Shown: positions 1 through 11,815, counted from the first letter of the stretch. The stretch: DNA of 64,000 bases from Progne subis subis (GCA_022316685.1 JAKJHU010000183.1:248001-312000), one strand, 5' to 3'. Made by a program: numbers and translations. The notes: generated by a model not told the origin, from the letters alone.

Positions 1-262
1 TTTTTCCCAGAACTCACTTTTGATGATAATTTGGGGGGTCTGGATGAGTTTCTCCCCCGTCCTGGGCTTCGTGTACATATCCAAATTCTATATCAGCATA
101 TTTTTAACACTAAAGGAAAGCCTTTCTAAGGGGTAAGCTACTTCTGGGGCACAACAAAACCTCACATTGTTCCCGAGCTGACATGTAATAATATCTGACT
201 GCAAAATCAAGGGACAATATTAGTTCAGAGGCTCGTACAAACCATTTATTCCTACATACATC

Positions 263-265
<3 letters not shown>

Positions 266-294
<29 letters not shown>
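266..294. repeat. T29 homopolymer
   Basis: 29 consecutive T. No retroelement body or target duplication is seen beside it. Confidence 0.95.
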
Positions 295-296
<2 letters not shown>

Positions 297-385
297 ATAT
301 GACTGTGGAAGTGAGAGTGGATAATTAGATCTAGGAAGCAGAAAAAGCAGCAGGGAGATGAAATCTCCCACTTAATGTTCTGTTT

Positions 386-557
386 TAGAAGGGACCTCAA
401 ACCTTTCCAGCCCCTTTCCACAGGCAGGGACATCTTCCACTATCCCAGGTTGCTCCAAGCCCTGTCCAAACTGGCCTTGGGCACTTCCAGGGACCCAGGG
501 GTGGCTACAACTTCTCTCAGCATCCTGTGCCAGGGCCTCACCAGCCTCAGATTATTG
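386..557 (-). repeat. CR1 LINE 3' fragment
   Basis: Carries the antisense CR1 blocks GAAGGGACCTCAAACC, GCAGGGACATCTTCCACTAT, TTGCTCCAAGCCC and CTGTGCCAGGGCCTCACCA in the family order. The start is truncated and the copy abuts an A-rich tract. Confidence 0.85.
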
Positions 558-1424
558 AAAAAAAGAAAAAAAAAAAAAAGAAAATAAATTAGGGGAAGCA
601 ATGTTGCTCAATAAAGTTAATTTATTCCTTTTTCTCCGCCGGGCCAAAGGCACAGCGATCCTTGGGAGCACGAGGCAGGGCAGGCAGAGTTATCAAACTG
701 ACGATTATTGTACTCCTGAGCAGGATGTGGGCTGCGGGGGCTTTGTCTTGTCGTACTTCTGCGAGCACCTCAGAAATTCAGAAGTGCCAATTATGGGTGA
801 TATGTCTTTGAAAAGGGAAAATGTTTCCCTTCCTCCAATTAATCCCTAATTTATACAGAAAAGAAGATAAAAATAATTTCCACTGACGATGACTTAACTC
901 AGCTCTATTCAACCAAATTCACTCCTAAAAACCATTTCATAAAATTGCTGTAAATATTTCTTGGTTTGGTGTTGAAATGCTCTGCAGGACAGAGGAATTT
1001 TAGAACTTTCTCACCATTTCACATCAGAGAAAAACAAGGGTCAAATCTCTCTTTCACTTGGTTCATGCTGAAGAGAAAAACATTTTGGTTTCCTACAAGC
1101 ACACCGCAGTGATTTTATCTGAAGTAGAAATGCAGCATAAAAGCTTATCGACCACTCAAGTTTACTCAACGTTACCCTGACCAGGACAGGAGAATGTTTT
1201 AAACAAAATATCCCAGGACATAATCAAGCAATTTTTTTTTTCCTTATGCTCTTTTTTAACACCGTTATTTCAGTCATGCCTGAGACTTGGAACACCACCT
1301 GACAACCTCACACACAACTTGTTTTTCCAGAGCAATGCTTGGTGTTACCTCTCCTTTCTTCTTTCAGAAAGATCTACGGCAAACTCTTAAAGACGAGAAT
1401 GATAAAAACCGGATATGGCAATCC

Positions 1425-1805
1425 CAGCATGGGTTGGGTGACAAGGGATCTTCAATGCCACTCCCTCCTATGGGCAGGGACACCTTCCACTGTCTCAGGT
1501 GGCTCCAAGTCCCAGTGTCCAACCTGGCCTTGGGCACTGCCAGGGATCCAGGGGCAGCCACAGCTTCTCTGGGCACCCTGTGCCAGGGCCTGCCCACCCT
1601 CCCAGGGAACAATTCCTGCCCAATATCCCATCCACCCCTGCCCTCTGGCAGTGAGAAGCCATTCCCCGTGTCCTGTCCCTCCAGAGTTTTGTGCCAGGAC
1701 CCTCTCCAGCTCTCCTGGAGCCCCTTTAGACCCTGAAAGGGGCTCTGAGCTCTCCCTGGAGACTCCTCTTCTGCAGGTGAGCATGCCCAGCTCTCCCAGC
1801 CTGAA
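1425..1805 (-). repeat. CR1 LINE 3' fragment, long copy
   Basis: Contains CAGGGACACCTTCCACTGTC, GGGATCCAGGGGCAGCCACA and CTGTGCCAGGGCCTGCCCAC. It then has the extended upstream part (AGCTCTCCTGGAGCCCCTTT and GGGGCTCTGAGCTCTCCCTG) shared with the copies at 10070 and 27503, so these three belong to one subfamily. ORFs of up to 201 codons across it are CR1 read-through. Confidence 0.9.
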
Positions 1806-3391
1806 TTCCATTCCCACAGCTCAATTACTGGGAGAACCATCTGACAAAAAGGCAGCGCTGCCCATCTCTCGTTCCACCTACTTCACACCGGCACAGCTCG
1901 CCAGGGATCCCTGCCTCATTGTTTTCCCAAAAGTACAGAGGTGAGCTATTAAAAATACTCAAAATGGAGTCCAAACAGCAAGAACTCCCTAAATCCTGCA
2001 TGGCTCCATTAAACAGCCTCATTTCACTCGGGGAAACACAGCCAAAACAGACTCTACCATCAAGTTCCCCCAGGCTCTCAACCAGCATCAGCCTTTGGCC
2101 TGAAATACCTTAAAAAGAAACATTAGACATCACCAGCAAGCAAAATCAACGCCAAAATAAAGGGATAGAAGATTCAAACCCATCCCTTTCACAGTCCAGG
2201 CCAATGATCCACAGAGCCACAAAATCCAACCCGGCTCACGACCAAGGTGGGCAGTAAAACCTGTAAGCTGACTTGTGCTACCACAGTGACTTTAAAATGA
2301 GAATCCCTCTGAGGGTTAGGAAAATAGAACCTCCCTTACCTGACGGACACGTTTGGGAGCACACAGAGGGATTTCTCAGAATCTGAAGCCAAACGCCCGA
2401 GCCTGGTAAACAACCATCTCTTCCTTTTTTCTCCCGATGTAACAACTCTACCCCTTTGAAAGTTTCCTTCCCCAGATAGGCATTCAAGTCCACCAAAACC
2501 TAGGTTAGGTCACAGCCCACTTTTTTTCTCCCCCTCCCAGCGTACCAAAGTTGTTTTGAATAAACTTCGTTTACATCTTTCCAACTGGCATTACCAGAAG
2601 TGCTCAGATCTTCTGCGAGATCTCATCCTTAATAGAAAAGGGCCTGAGGGTATTTTGGAAGGCAACAGAGAAGGGAAAGTTGAGGGTTTGGAAGATCTGA
2701 GCTGCTCCTTGCAGAGTAGATAATGTTTGCTATATCCTATCACCCCTGCTACAGACATCTGCTTGTACCTGGAGGAGAGAAGGGGGAAACACAAAAACCA
2801 ACAGCAGATTTGTTTCCCACAGAATTCCATGTACTGAGAGCAGAACTTTGGTTTCAATCACTTGTAGAGCTGCAGCCCTGAGCTGTAAGAGCTCTTCCAG
2901 CTCAGCTAGGAGCAGCCAGGACGACAAGCAGGAGGACAAGCCCCAGGACATGCCATGGCAGGATCGTTAGGAGAGGGAGAACAGCAAATAGCCCAGAGCC
3001 TGGCGTGACACGCTTTGATCAGCCTGGCCTTGGCTCCCTGTTCCTTCTCCCTAATGAGAGCAGCAGCTCCAAAATCTCCTTCTGGGCTGGGAAAGGCCTC
3101 ATCCAGATGCTGCTTTGTTCCCCTGTCCTCTCCTTTCTAAGGCAAACCAAGCATCTCCCACCAGGCTGGGCTCCCCTCAGCCCCTTGCAAGACTCCCAGG
3201 GCTGCCGTGCTACATTCCCAAATCCCACTCTCCCAGCCTGGGAAAGCAGAGGTGTGCAAGTCCTAACAGACTCTGTTCCAGCACTCTGCATTTGCATTCT
3301 GCTCTCCCACTCGCAAGGCAGAGCTGCAGAGCGTTTTCCTGCACCCCCCCAGAACAGGAACCGGGTTTAATAGGAGGTTTTTTTTCCTTAC

Positions 3392-3463
3392 CAGAGCTGG
3401 GCATGTGGTTCACTCGAGGTGGATTCAACAGCTCCACTGGCTGGTCTCTGCCAGAAAGCCCAT
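3392..3463 (-). CDS. HDAC4: HDAC4 second coding exon (residues 8-31)
   Basis: This 72-base internal exon reads (G)AT GGG CTT TCT GGC and so on, coding [15 protein letters not shown] then PRVNHMPSS, and ends with the first G of the next codon. The acceptor is a long pyrimidine tract ending CTTTCCAG (minus strand, directly above 3463). The donor is GTAAGG (3386-3391). The phase fits the upstream exon exactly: 22 plus 72 bases equals 31 codons plus 1. Compared with human HDAC4 as I remember it, two residues differ: Pro instead of Ala at 23 and Ser instead of Thr at 31. The segment is the short N-terminal leader before the glutamine-rich helix and has no catalytic residue. The following exon, expected to begin VDVATALP, lies outside the window. 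HDAC5, HDAC7 and HDAC9 do not carry this leader, so paralogue confusion is unlikely. There is no stop or frameshift, so a pseudogene is not indicated. Confidence 0.97.
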
Positions 3464-3549
3464 CTGGAAAGAGAGAGGAAAAAGAAAATAAAATCACATC
3501 AACACTTTGGGTAGCTGAGCTATTTTTAGCCATTCCAAGCAGGGGAAAG

Positions 3550-3574
3550 AAAAAAAAAAAAAAAAAAAAAAAAA
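3550..3574. repeat. A25 homopolymer close to the HDAC4 exon
   Basis: 25 consecutive A on the + strand, so U25 in the HDAC4 transcript, ending 87 bases before the exon acceptor. It may act as an extra pyrimidine tract or be neutral. Confidence 0.95.
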
Positions 3575-4756
3575 TCAGTAACAAATTATTGCTGCAGAGC
3601 AGAAACACAAGTAGCACAAATCAATGGAAACGAGAACATTCCCGAGACAGCTAAAGCAGAAAATAAAGGAGACTCTATCCCAAATGACACTCAGGGTTTC
3701 CTGGTCTCTAAGTCCACAAGCGGTGCTGATCCCAGGCTGAGGAAATAGGCATGTCAGCTCAGAAACCTTACCAGAGAACAACTAAACTGTGATTCCTTCC
3801 TTGCTGGGAGAGCTGAGCTAAGACAGAGACGCAGCCCCACAGAGCAAAGTTGAAGAATGGCTGGAATATGCCAGGGAGATGTTGAGGAAAACTGACAAAT
3901 CACTGCAGGAGATTAAAATGCAGAGACATGCATAACAAGCCCCATTTTGCATAAGTTTGGATTTCAGAAAGGCATTAAAAACATACTTTGTAAATGAGAT
4001 GCACAAATCCATCTTGCTGAAGCAGTTCCCTATTTAAAATATTTCCAAGATTGTATCTTGCATCCAGGTAGAGTTAAACAGAACAACCAGTGCTGGAGAC
4101 TGCCACACCTGAGTTTCTAGTCACCCATTCCCCTCCCAGAAGAGCTGAAACAAAAAATGCTAAATTGTGTTGTCAGTGTAATTATGAACTCTGGAATACA
4201 GGAAATTTATCTCAAACCTATATGTTCACCTTTGTCAGCCTGTCTCACTTTTCCCCTCCAACCCCTTTCTGTGCTGCACCTCTGATAGGATCAAGCCAAA
4301 CCCTGTCTGGAGACATCAAAGAAGACACCCCATCTCTCTCAGGCAAAGGACAGTGTTAGAAAAACATTAAGATTTGTTTTCTTCCCCCTGCTTTCTCCAT
4401 TTTTCTGGAGAGAAAGCACAGCTGGGGTCCTCTCCATGCCTTGCCTGGGTTCACCTCCAGTGACCCGGATGGAAGGGGAAGAGCAAAACATCACTGCTTT
4501 AAATATAATTGAGCCATCAGGTGCTCCAGAGTCAGGGGAGAGCTGAGGAAAATACCCAGTTTTCCTGGGGAACAGAGTATTTTCAGCTTCTCTGCTGGCC
4601 AGTTTCAGATAAAGATGTTCCTTCAGAGAAGAACCCACAGACAAAACAGAGCACTGTAGCAGCACTCAGGTGCTCTGTGAGATAAATCCAATTTGCACAA
4701 TTTTTAAGACTTGTTTAATTCTAAGAAATAAAGTACATGAATTTTTTCCACTCATT

Positions 4757-4780
4757 AAAAAAAAAAACCAAAAAAAAAAA
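4757..4780. repeat. A-rich tract
   Basis: Two A11 runs separated by CC, followed by a CAAAC-rich stretch to about 4800. Confidence 0.9.
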
Positions 4781-5633
4781 CCAACAAACCCACAAACCAA
4801 CACTTTGCAATTTTTATTTCAAAATGAGTATTAATCACAGCAGAATATTTAGGAACATCTTTTAAAGCATAGACACCTGAAACACTTGAAGCAAAACTGA
4901 GCTATCCAAGACCAAGGTTTTGTCTTTGCTGTGCAAATAAAGCTCTACAAAATAATAATAATAACAATATAAAAAAACTGTAAAACTAAAACAAAGTTCT
5001 AAATCTCTTGAGTCCTTCCTCAGCACAAAGATGTGCAACTGCTGGAGCAGCGCAAAGAGGTCAAGCCATGCAATCAGGGTTTGACTCTTCTAACAAGCCA
5101 CAAACCCCGGTTTGAATACTGAGACAGCCCAGACAAGCTACAAAATATTCTCCAGCTCTCTACTAAATTGGTCCTAAGCTGCTAAACAGAATTGGCAAGA
5201 AAGCATCCTCTCAATTTGGTTCTGTGTGAATCAGCCTGACGATTTCCCCAAAATTCTGCATCAAAGTGCTCTGTCCACCGAGCCTGGAGGGAAGCAGACA
5301 CCAGCCTGGCTGATTCATGGCTTGAGTCAGGGAACATTTCGTGTAGTTTGATTTCCAGATGGGCATTTCTACTCATTAATTAACAAGATGAACCCGTAAT
5401 TCGTTGATGGAAATTTGAACACTTTGTTTTTTTATCTTAATCCATTCCAAGGAGTTGCTTAAGTTATTCAGAAAATATAGCTAGGACAGGTTTGTTAGTA
5501 GTTGAGCATGCAGGATTTAAAGATGGTGAAAACGGCAAAACAAAGGCAAAATGTTTACAAGTTCAGTTCAGAATAAGCCAGAAACACGACAGATAAAAGC
5601 CCTCAGAAAAGATGAAGCAGCAAAATGAACAAT

Positions 5634-5693
5634 TCCATAGAATCAGAGAATTGTCAAGATTGGAAAAGACCTCTGAAATCATCAAGTCCATCC
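5634..5693 (-). repeat. CR1 (Y-like subfamily) extreme 3' end
   Basis: CCATAGAATCAGAGAATTG, then GATTGGAAAAGACCTCTGAA and ATCATCAAGTCCATCC, match the antisense CR1 terminus including degenerate octamers of the ATAGAATC type. Only about 60 bases remain. Confidence 0.7.
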
Positions 5694-6135
5694 AGGGCAA
5701 AACCAAACCAGATGAGGACAGGGAAATAAAACTTCACCACTAAAAAAAAAGACAAGAAATTAAGAGAAATGGAAGGCTGAAACATTCAATGAGGTCTTAA
5801 AGAAAACTCCAAGCAGCCTGACTATAATTAACTCTGATGAGCTTAAAAATGAAGGGCAGAACTGGGAACGAAGAGGTTATTTAAATAGTTTTCCATGTAT
5901 TTAGATCTTTCAACCTGATGCAAATCACCCTGGCCTACCTGAATTCCTGGAGCCAAGTGATGAGCAACTAAAAATTATCTTTAAAGGACACCCGGAGTAG
6001 AGGAGAAGCTCTACAGAGGTGCAGAACTAAAACTTCAGGAGAAACAGGGAGAAAAGCAGGAGCAAGAGGTAGAGAAAATCAGCATTACTGACTCAAATTT
6101 GTCCCTTTGAAGCCTGAAATGCAGAATTAAAGCTT

Positions 6136-6154
6136 AAAAAAAAAAAAAAAAAAA
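6136..6154. repeat. A19 homopolymer
   Basis: 19 consecutive A, preceded by AAAGCTT. No repeat body is recognised upstream. Confidence 0.9.
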
Positions 6155-6714
6155 TCTAGATGGATGAGAGTTGCAGTGACAAAGGAGTAAAACCTTCCTG
6201 CTGTGATAATGACAGAAAAAAGTAAAACTACAAAAGGGAAATACCCAGCCAAGCCAAGGCCAGAAGAAGGAAAAGCCAAAGGATTTTCCAAAACCAAGCA
6301 CTCCCCATTCAGTGGCAATACAGAGGATCCAGGTTCCCCCCTGGATATGCTGACAGGGGCACGTGCAAGGTCATCCCTCGAGGACGTGGCAGCCTTGGCG
6401 GCCAAAGCTTTAGCTTCAACACCTGAAGAGGAACTGTGAGCAACCAAGGAGAAACCTCAAAGAGAAGATTTTTAAAAATGAGAGAGAGAGGCTGCAAAAC
6501 CCAGTTTTGCCAGCATCAGCCTGTTCTCCATTGAGGGAAGACAACAGAGTGGCCCAGAAATGTTTTTCAGGATGAGCAGCTCTCTACTAACGCTACGAGC
6601 TTGCGACCACTTGACCAACTTCTGTCTCCTTTGCTCACAAATCTTCTGGGCAGCACCTCACTGCACAACGGTGACCAGGGGCTTCTGAGCAGGCAGGGGA
6701 TTTTCTCAGAGGCT

Positions 6715-6848
6715 GGGGAACTGTGGCTGCCCCTGGATCCCTGGAAGTGTCCGAGGCTAGGCTGGCTGGGGCTTGGAGCCCCCTGGGATGGTGGCAGGGG
6801 GTGGAACGGGATGAGCTTTAAGGCCCCGATTCATTCTGGGATGCTGGG
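6715..6848 (+). repeat. CR1 LINE 3' fragment
   Basis: Sense blocks CTGTGGCTGCCCCTGGATCC, GGGGCTTGGAGCCCCCTGGG and ATGAGCTTTAAGGCCCC, ending ATTCTGGGATGCTGGGA, follow CR1 order. The centre is diverged. Confidence 0.8.
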
Positions 6849-7249
6849 AGCCAGCATGAACCTCATCCCTTTCCATCAGGCTGTTGACAGAGGGGCCCAG
6901 GCTGCAGCACACGAGAACTCCTGGCTGGTCCTGGCACTGCCCAGCAGCTCTGCGCTGTCTCCGTCACACGTGTCAGCCCACAGCAATTCCATGGCACAGG
7001 AACGTGGGGTTTCTTTCTCCCCTGCTCTCAGTAACCACAGCCACACTATAAAAAGCACCTTGCATTCTGTACCCGAGCTGGGCTCGGGGAGAAGGACGAT
7101 GTGCAAACAGGATTCCTCTGTGTCACTTCCCGGCAGGATTTGGGGAGGGTCCGTGGGTAGCTCCGCTTGAGTATTTGGCTGAATTTAAAAGCCAGATCAT
7201 GTACTGCCCTTGGAGCCTTGGGATGCCAGGCAGCTAGAACAGGCTAGCT

Positions 7250-8080
7250 GAGGAATAAAAGGTCTCCACCCCTGACCATTAAGCACAGGCCACTGGAACA
7301 TCCTGACTTGCATATTGAGCATGTGTGACAAGTTACAATATTAGTAATGAGAACGCTAATTATCATGGACGCTTTATTTATTTGTCTGCTCACTCGAAAT
7401 TTACGGGGGGGGGGAGAATCCTTCAACATTTACAAGAAAGCAATTAGGGCAGCAAATGGATTATTTCTCTTTAAACCTATGAGAAAATGCTCAGTGCATA
7501 TTTCCTCTCTAATTTGTCTGCACTCAAGGATCTATTTTTGGAAGTCTCCCTAGACTGTATTGTAGCACCACATGTACTGTAATGGCATTTTAATTAGCCC
7601 AGAGAGCTGGAAGATGCACTCTGCATCCGAAAGAGAAGCAGCCTAACAAAATGAGAGCATCCTTCCCTTCCCTTCTCAGAGATTTACAGCAGCTATCAAG
7701 CTGAAATACCAATTATGTCTTCAACTGGAACCGACTGCGACTGCTGTAAAAACCCAGTGCCTCGGCCTGGTCTGTGGAACTCCACGGAAGCAAACCCGGG
7801 GTTTTAAGCGCTATTTACTCATACTTTAAGGGTGGATGGTAAAAATAAAAACTCTGCAGCCATGCACAGGCATAACAGGGGACAGGAGGAGGGGAGACAA
7901 GTGAAAAAGACACGGATCTGTGAGAGTTATCAAAACACCTATTTAGATGAACATTAATCCAATACTGTTCATCTGAGGTAATTTTTTAATTACTAGGATT
8001 ACTACCACTACAGCTAATACTGAAGTGAGCCACCTTGCCTAGCCGGTGGGTGACATCATGCATCACCATCACCAGGATGA
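7250..8080. promoter_or_regulatory. Candidate conserved non-coding block (AT-rich, homeodomain-type cores)
   Basis: Repeat-free sequence with many TAAT cores: GCTAATTATC (7354), GCATTTTAATTAGCCC (7585), CAATTATG (7711) and TTTTTTAATTACTAGG (7982). This composition is typical of developmental enhancers. It is broken only by a G10 run at 7405-7414. Conservation cannot be tested here. Confidence 0.25.
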
Positions 8081-8530
8081 TCTGGTATGTATACATGTAT
8101 TTTTTTTCTTTCATTTTCCTTCATTCTGACTCCTTGCTTTGGATGAAGTAGAAAGTAGGTCAGGTTGGTGGCTTCTTCAGTTCTGGAAGAGGCTGGCACA
8201 TCTGGAATAGCAAACCCCCCTCATGCCCTTGACAATCCTGATTGCTCCAGAGACATTCCAGAGTCCAGATGTCAGTAGGTGGGTTCCATCAAAGCCAGGA
8301 GCCCACCCCAGCACTCAGCACCTCACTAGAGAGAACCAAGATAGGGCTCAAGCTTTCTTTTGCACTAGAATCTACACAAACATCTCACAAGAATCTGAAG
8401 ATACTCAGGTGTAACATTTACAAGAGCTTGGTTACCGCTCTCCTACCCTGGAACTTGTAAATATAAATCCAGCAGGTCACAGTTTGGTTAACATCAAGGT
8501 AAAAGCATAAACAGAAAAATAAAGAAGTTC

Positions 8531-8643
8531 AAGGCTGGGCTGGATGGATGGAGCACTGAGCAACCTGATCTAGTGAGTGGTACCCTGGCCATGGCAGAGG
8601 CTTGGAAAGTCACTCCCAACCCAAACCCTCCTGGGACTCTAAT
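8531..8643 (+). repeat. CR1 LINE 3' fragment
   Basis: GAGCAACCTGATCTAGTGAG, ACCCTGGCCATGGCAGAGG and TCCCAACCCAAACCC are in the CR1 sense 3' order. It is an old, diverged copy. Confidence 0.7.
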
Positions 8644-10069
8644 GCTCAGCAGCTGTTAACACAAAAAGCAACATTTAATTTATTACTAGGAAGTTATCTT
8701 AGAAGCCAAAATACCTAAGAAGCATTTAAACAGGAAGCTGTGGTCCTCAAGGTGTTGACAGACTGATATCCAAATGACAAGACACCACCTTCTCAAATGC
8801 TAAACCCCGGAAGCATTGTGTTCCACTTCCTATGCCATTATTTTCCTTAATTCTGTGCAGCGGAAGGATAAAGCAACTCCTCCTAAACATGACAATCTTC
8901 AGCCTCCTCAGCAGATTCTGATGACTTCATCCCCACAAAACCGAGGAGATTTGTCACTTTGGAAATCCATGGGAAATAGAATAATCCTTGGCATGCAAAT
9001 GCAAGTGAGCAGAGGTTCCAAGTAACCCATCCTCTCCATCAAAGAGGTTAACACTCAACTGGCAAAATTACAATAAGAAGGAGGAGCTGCCCATTCCAGG
9101 AGACTTGCTTCCCTTCCCCTTTGGGCAAGGAAAGCTAGAACCCCCTCACAGCCAGCCTCCCCACTGCCTCCCAACCAAGAATGCAGGGAAGGCTGAAACA
9201 CCTTACAAGAAGAGAATGTACACCCGCATCTTTCATGCCTATTTTTTCTTCCAAGCGAAAACCACTCACATCTATTTAATGCTGGGTTTCAGTCCATTTT
9301 ACTAAAACTGGTTTCAAAATCAGCTCATTTGGTCCATAGGAAGTAACTATGGAAAGCTAGGTAAAGTTAGGGCTAAGCTCAAGCACACACCTGAACCAAC
9401 AACATCCCGATCTCCTTTGGCACCTTGGACATCGAGGATAGCTCAGGAAAAGACGGAAACCCAAGGAATTCACCACCCCACACCCACCTGGCAAACACAG
9501 CCTCCCACAGAGGTGTGCGGGCCCATGGAGCAGCGGTGTCCTGACCATTTCCGAAGGTGCAGGAGTTGGAGCTCAGTCCCTGGGTGCTCTGCTCCCGGTC
9601 AGCTCCAGTGTCCAGCAGGAAAGGCTGAGCTCTGATTTCCCCTGGCAGGCAGTGCCCAGAGCGTGACCTTCCCAGGGACAGGGCTGTGTCCCAGACCCAG
9701 CTCTATTTCGGGCTCTCTCCAGTGGACAATGCTAGGCGGCCTCTGGTGGGGGCCACCCAACACCTCCTCCTGCCCGGTGCAGAGCAAACCCCAGCACACG
9801 GCTTGGAGCTTTCATCACCACCATTCCCAAGGTCCCCAGGGCGCTGGGAGACTCAAGGTGGGATGTGCAGGACCCACCGTGTCCTGATGTTTCATCAGGC
9901 CCAGGTGAGGTGCTGCCTGCAGGATCAGCCTGGCACTTTGCACAGCACTTCCCCCTCACCCTAGCCTCATCCCATAGAGCCAACCAGGATCAACAACAGG
10001 CAGCAGGAAAAGCACCCCCACCGACCTGTTCCTGACATAATTTCCTTATCACAAGGGCTGGAGCCCCTC

Positions 10070-10472
10070 TGCTCTGGAGCCAGGCTGGGAGAGCTGGGGA
10101 AGAGAAGGGAAGGCTACAAGGAGACCTCAGAGCTCCTTCCAGAGCCTAAAGGGGCTCCAGGAGAGCTGGAGAGGGACTTGGGACAAGGGATGGAGGGAGA
10201 GGACACAGGGAATGGTTTCTCACAGCCAGAGGGCAGTGAGAGATGGAATGATGGGAAGGAATTTCGTCCTGTTAGCGTGGGGAGGCCCTGGAACAGGATG
10301 TCCAGGGAAGCAGTGGCTGCCCCTGGATCCCTGTAAGTACACAAGGCCAGGCTGGATGAGGCTTGGAGCAGCCTGGGACAGTGGAAGGTGTCCCTGCCCA
10401 TGGCAGGGGGTGGGACTGGATGAGTTTTAAGGTCCCTTCTCACCCAAACCCCTCTGGGATTCTGTGATTCCA
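10070..10472 (+). repeat. CR1 LINE 3' fragment, long copy with intact tail
   Basis: One of the longest copies. It has GGGGCTCCAGGAGAGCTGGA, GTGGCTGCCCCTGGATCCCT, GGCTTGGAGCAGCCTGGGAC and CATGGCAGGGGGTGGGACTG, ending ATTCTGTGATTCC, the family octamer tail. A 119-codon antisense ORF across it is fortuitous. Confidence 0.93.
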
Positions 10473-11224
10473 TAATACCTGCTGTTATCCACCAACTTTA
10501 GATTGCCTGCATGTATCATCCTCATGTCAATTATGTACAGATTTCTAAAATTTGGACTTCGGATATTTTTAAATCCTGCATAAAAAAACAACAGACTCCC
10601 ATTTCAAAGCATCTAAAAGTAGATTCCACTTTCACAGACTTGGTGGAACAGCAATTTCCCCACTTGCGACGAAGGAGCCAAGACTCTGCTGTTCATGACT
10701 ATAAATATATTCATAGATATTTTCCCTGGCACAAAGCACTTCAATTTTAAAGGCAAGAGATTCATCAACTCTTCTGGAGAGCTTCATCCTTTTGCTGCTT
10801 TGATTCTGTCAGTGAGCACACGCTCCTGGCAGGAGTGGAGGAGGGCACAATCTGCCACCATCTGCAGGGTGCAATCCATCTGAAAAGGTGACTGTCCTCA
10901 AGAAATTAGCATAGTCCAAGCATTTAACTTCACTCTGGAATATTATGTTCAACCAACAGGCTCTTTCCAGAGCTATTCTGCAAAATGTTCCTGCTCCCTG
11001 CAAGGTAGTGGGTTCTTTTTTCCCTAAGTTTTAATGTAGCCTTTTAACAAAACTGGATAAAATTTTCCATCCTTCTCGGGAGGCAAACAGGGTAAAGGCA
11101 GGATTCCACCCTTCAAGTTGAATGTTTCTCCAGGAGATCAGCGTTATCAAAGTGAGGTGTTTAATCTGCTGAGACAGGTCCCGTGAACTTGAGCACAGTA
11201 AAAGAAGCCAACTCCCCAGGACCC

Positions 11225-11306
11225 CGTCGGCGTTCAGCGGGAGCGGTGCTGCTGGCACCCGGCCACTCCCCAATCGCCCGCTATTCAGAGCGTGCAGATC
11301 CCCACG
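11225..11306. promoter_or_regulatory. Short CpG-dense patch
   Basis: Ten CpG in about 82 bases (GTCGGCGTTCAGCGGGAGCG and onward). Not a repeat I recognise. Confidence 0.2.
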
Positions 11307-11419
11307 GGAGAGACACAAATCCACAGACAGAATGCCCCTTTGATCCAAACTAATATTCCAGCAGGTTTTCCAAAACCGATTGCCGATACAAGAACGAAGC
11401 AAGGAAAGAGGGGAGGGGG

Positions 11420-11452
11420 AAGAAGAAGAAGAAAAAAAAAAAAAAAAAAAAA
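11420..11452. repeat. GAA repeat merging into A21
   Basis: AGAAGAAGAAG is followed by 21 A. It lies about 110 bases from a CpG-dense patch. Confidence 0.9.
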
Positions 11453-11815
11453 GGCACCTTGAAATTATCTGCAATTGCCAGCAGCGGGAGAGAGGCAAAG
11501 CACGTTTTCGAGGCAGGAGAGAAGGTTCAGTAACCTGCTTAATTTTCCCTTCTCTCCGGATGAATAAACTGTCAGGAAGAAATCCAGCTGAAAGATAGCC
11601 TGGCTCTTACACAGCTTCAAACGAGGCTCCAGCTCCTGCCCACACGCTCACAGGACATGATGTTCAAGCTAATGAGATGCCACGGAAAGAAAAGGCTTCT
11701 CTCTTTCCAGGAGGGAACAAACTGTATGCGATGGGAAGCAAAGAGTATGGATTGCCTTCCAGACCTGTGTTTGGCTAGCACACGAGCTAAATAAGGCTGA
11801 CCCATAAAAGTGATG

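Larger units (their letters stand above)
1..3391 (-). other. HDAC4: HDAC4 intron following the 72-base exon (partial)
   Basis: Non-coding sequence downstream of the GTAAGG donor at 3386-3391, continuing past the left edge. It holds a 29-base T run (266-294), two minus-strand CR1 fragments (386-557 and 1425-1805), an A-rich tract (558-588) and a CpG-enriched patch (600-770). The rest (860-1420, 1810-3390) shows no recognisable gene or repeat. ORFs of 88-179 codons here begin at arbitrary positions, overlap on both strands and match nothing I recognise. Confidence 0.85.

Noticed and set aside
1287..1944. Overlapping 149- and 201-codon + ORFs and 158-codon minus ORF
   Set aside because: All cover the CR1 fragment at 1425-1805; the repeat explains the open frames.
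5182..5376. 64-codon minus ORF beginning MSRNAHLEIKLHEM
   Set aside because: Looks protein-like but no homologue is recognised and there is no splice acceptor or donor pattern of quality comparable to the two HDAC4 exons.
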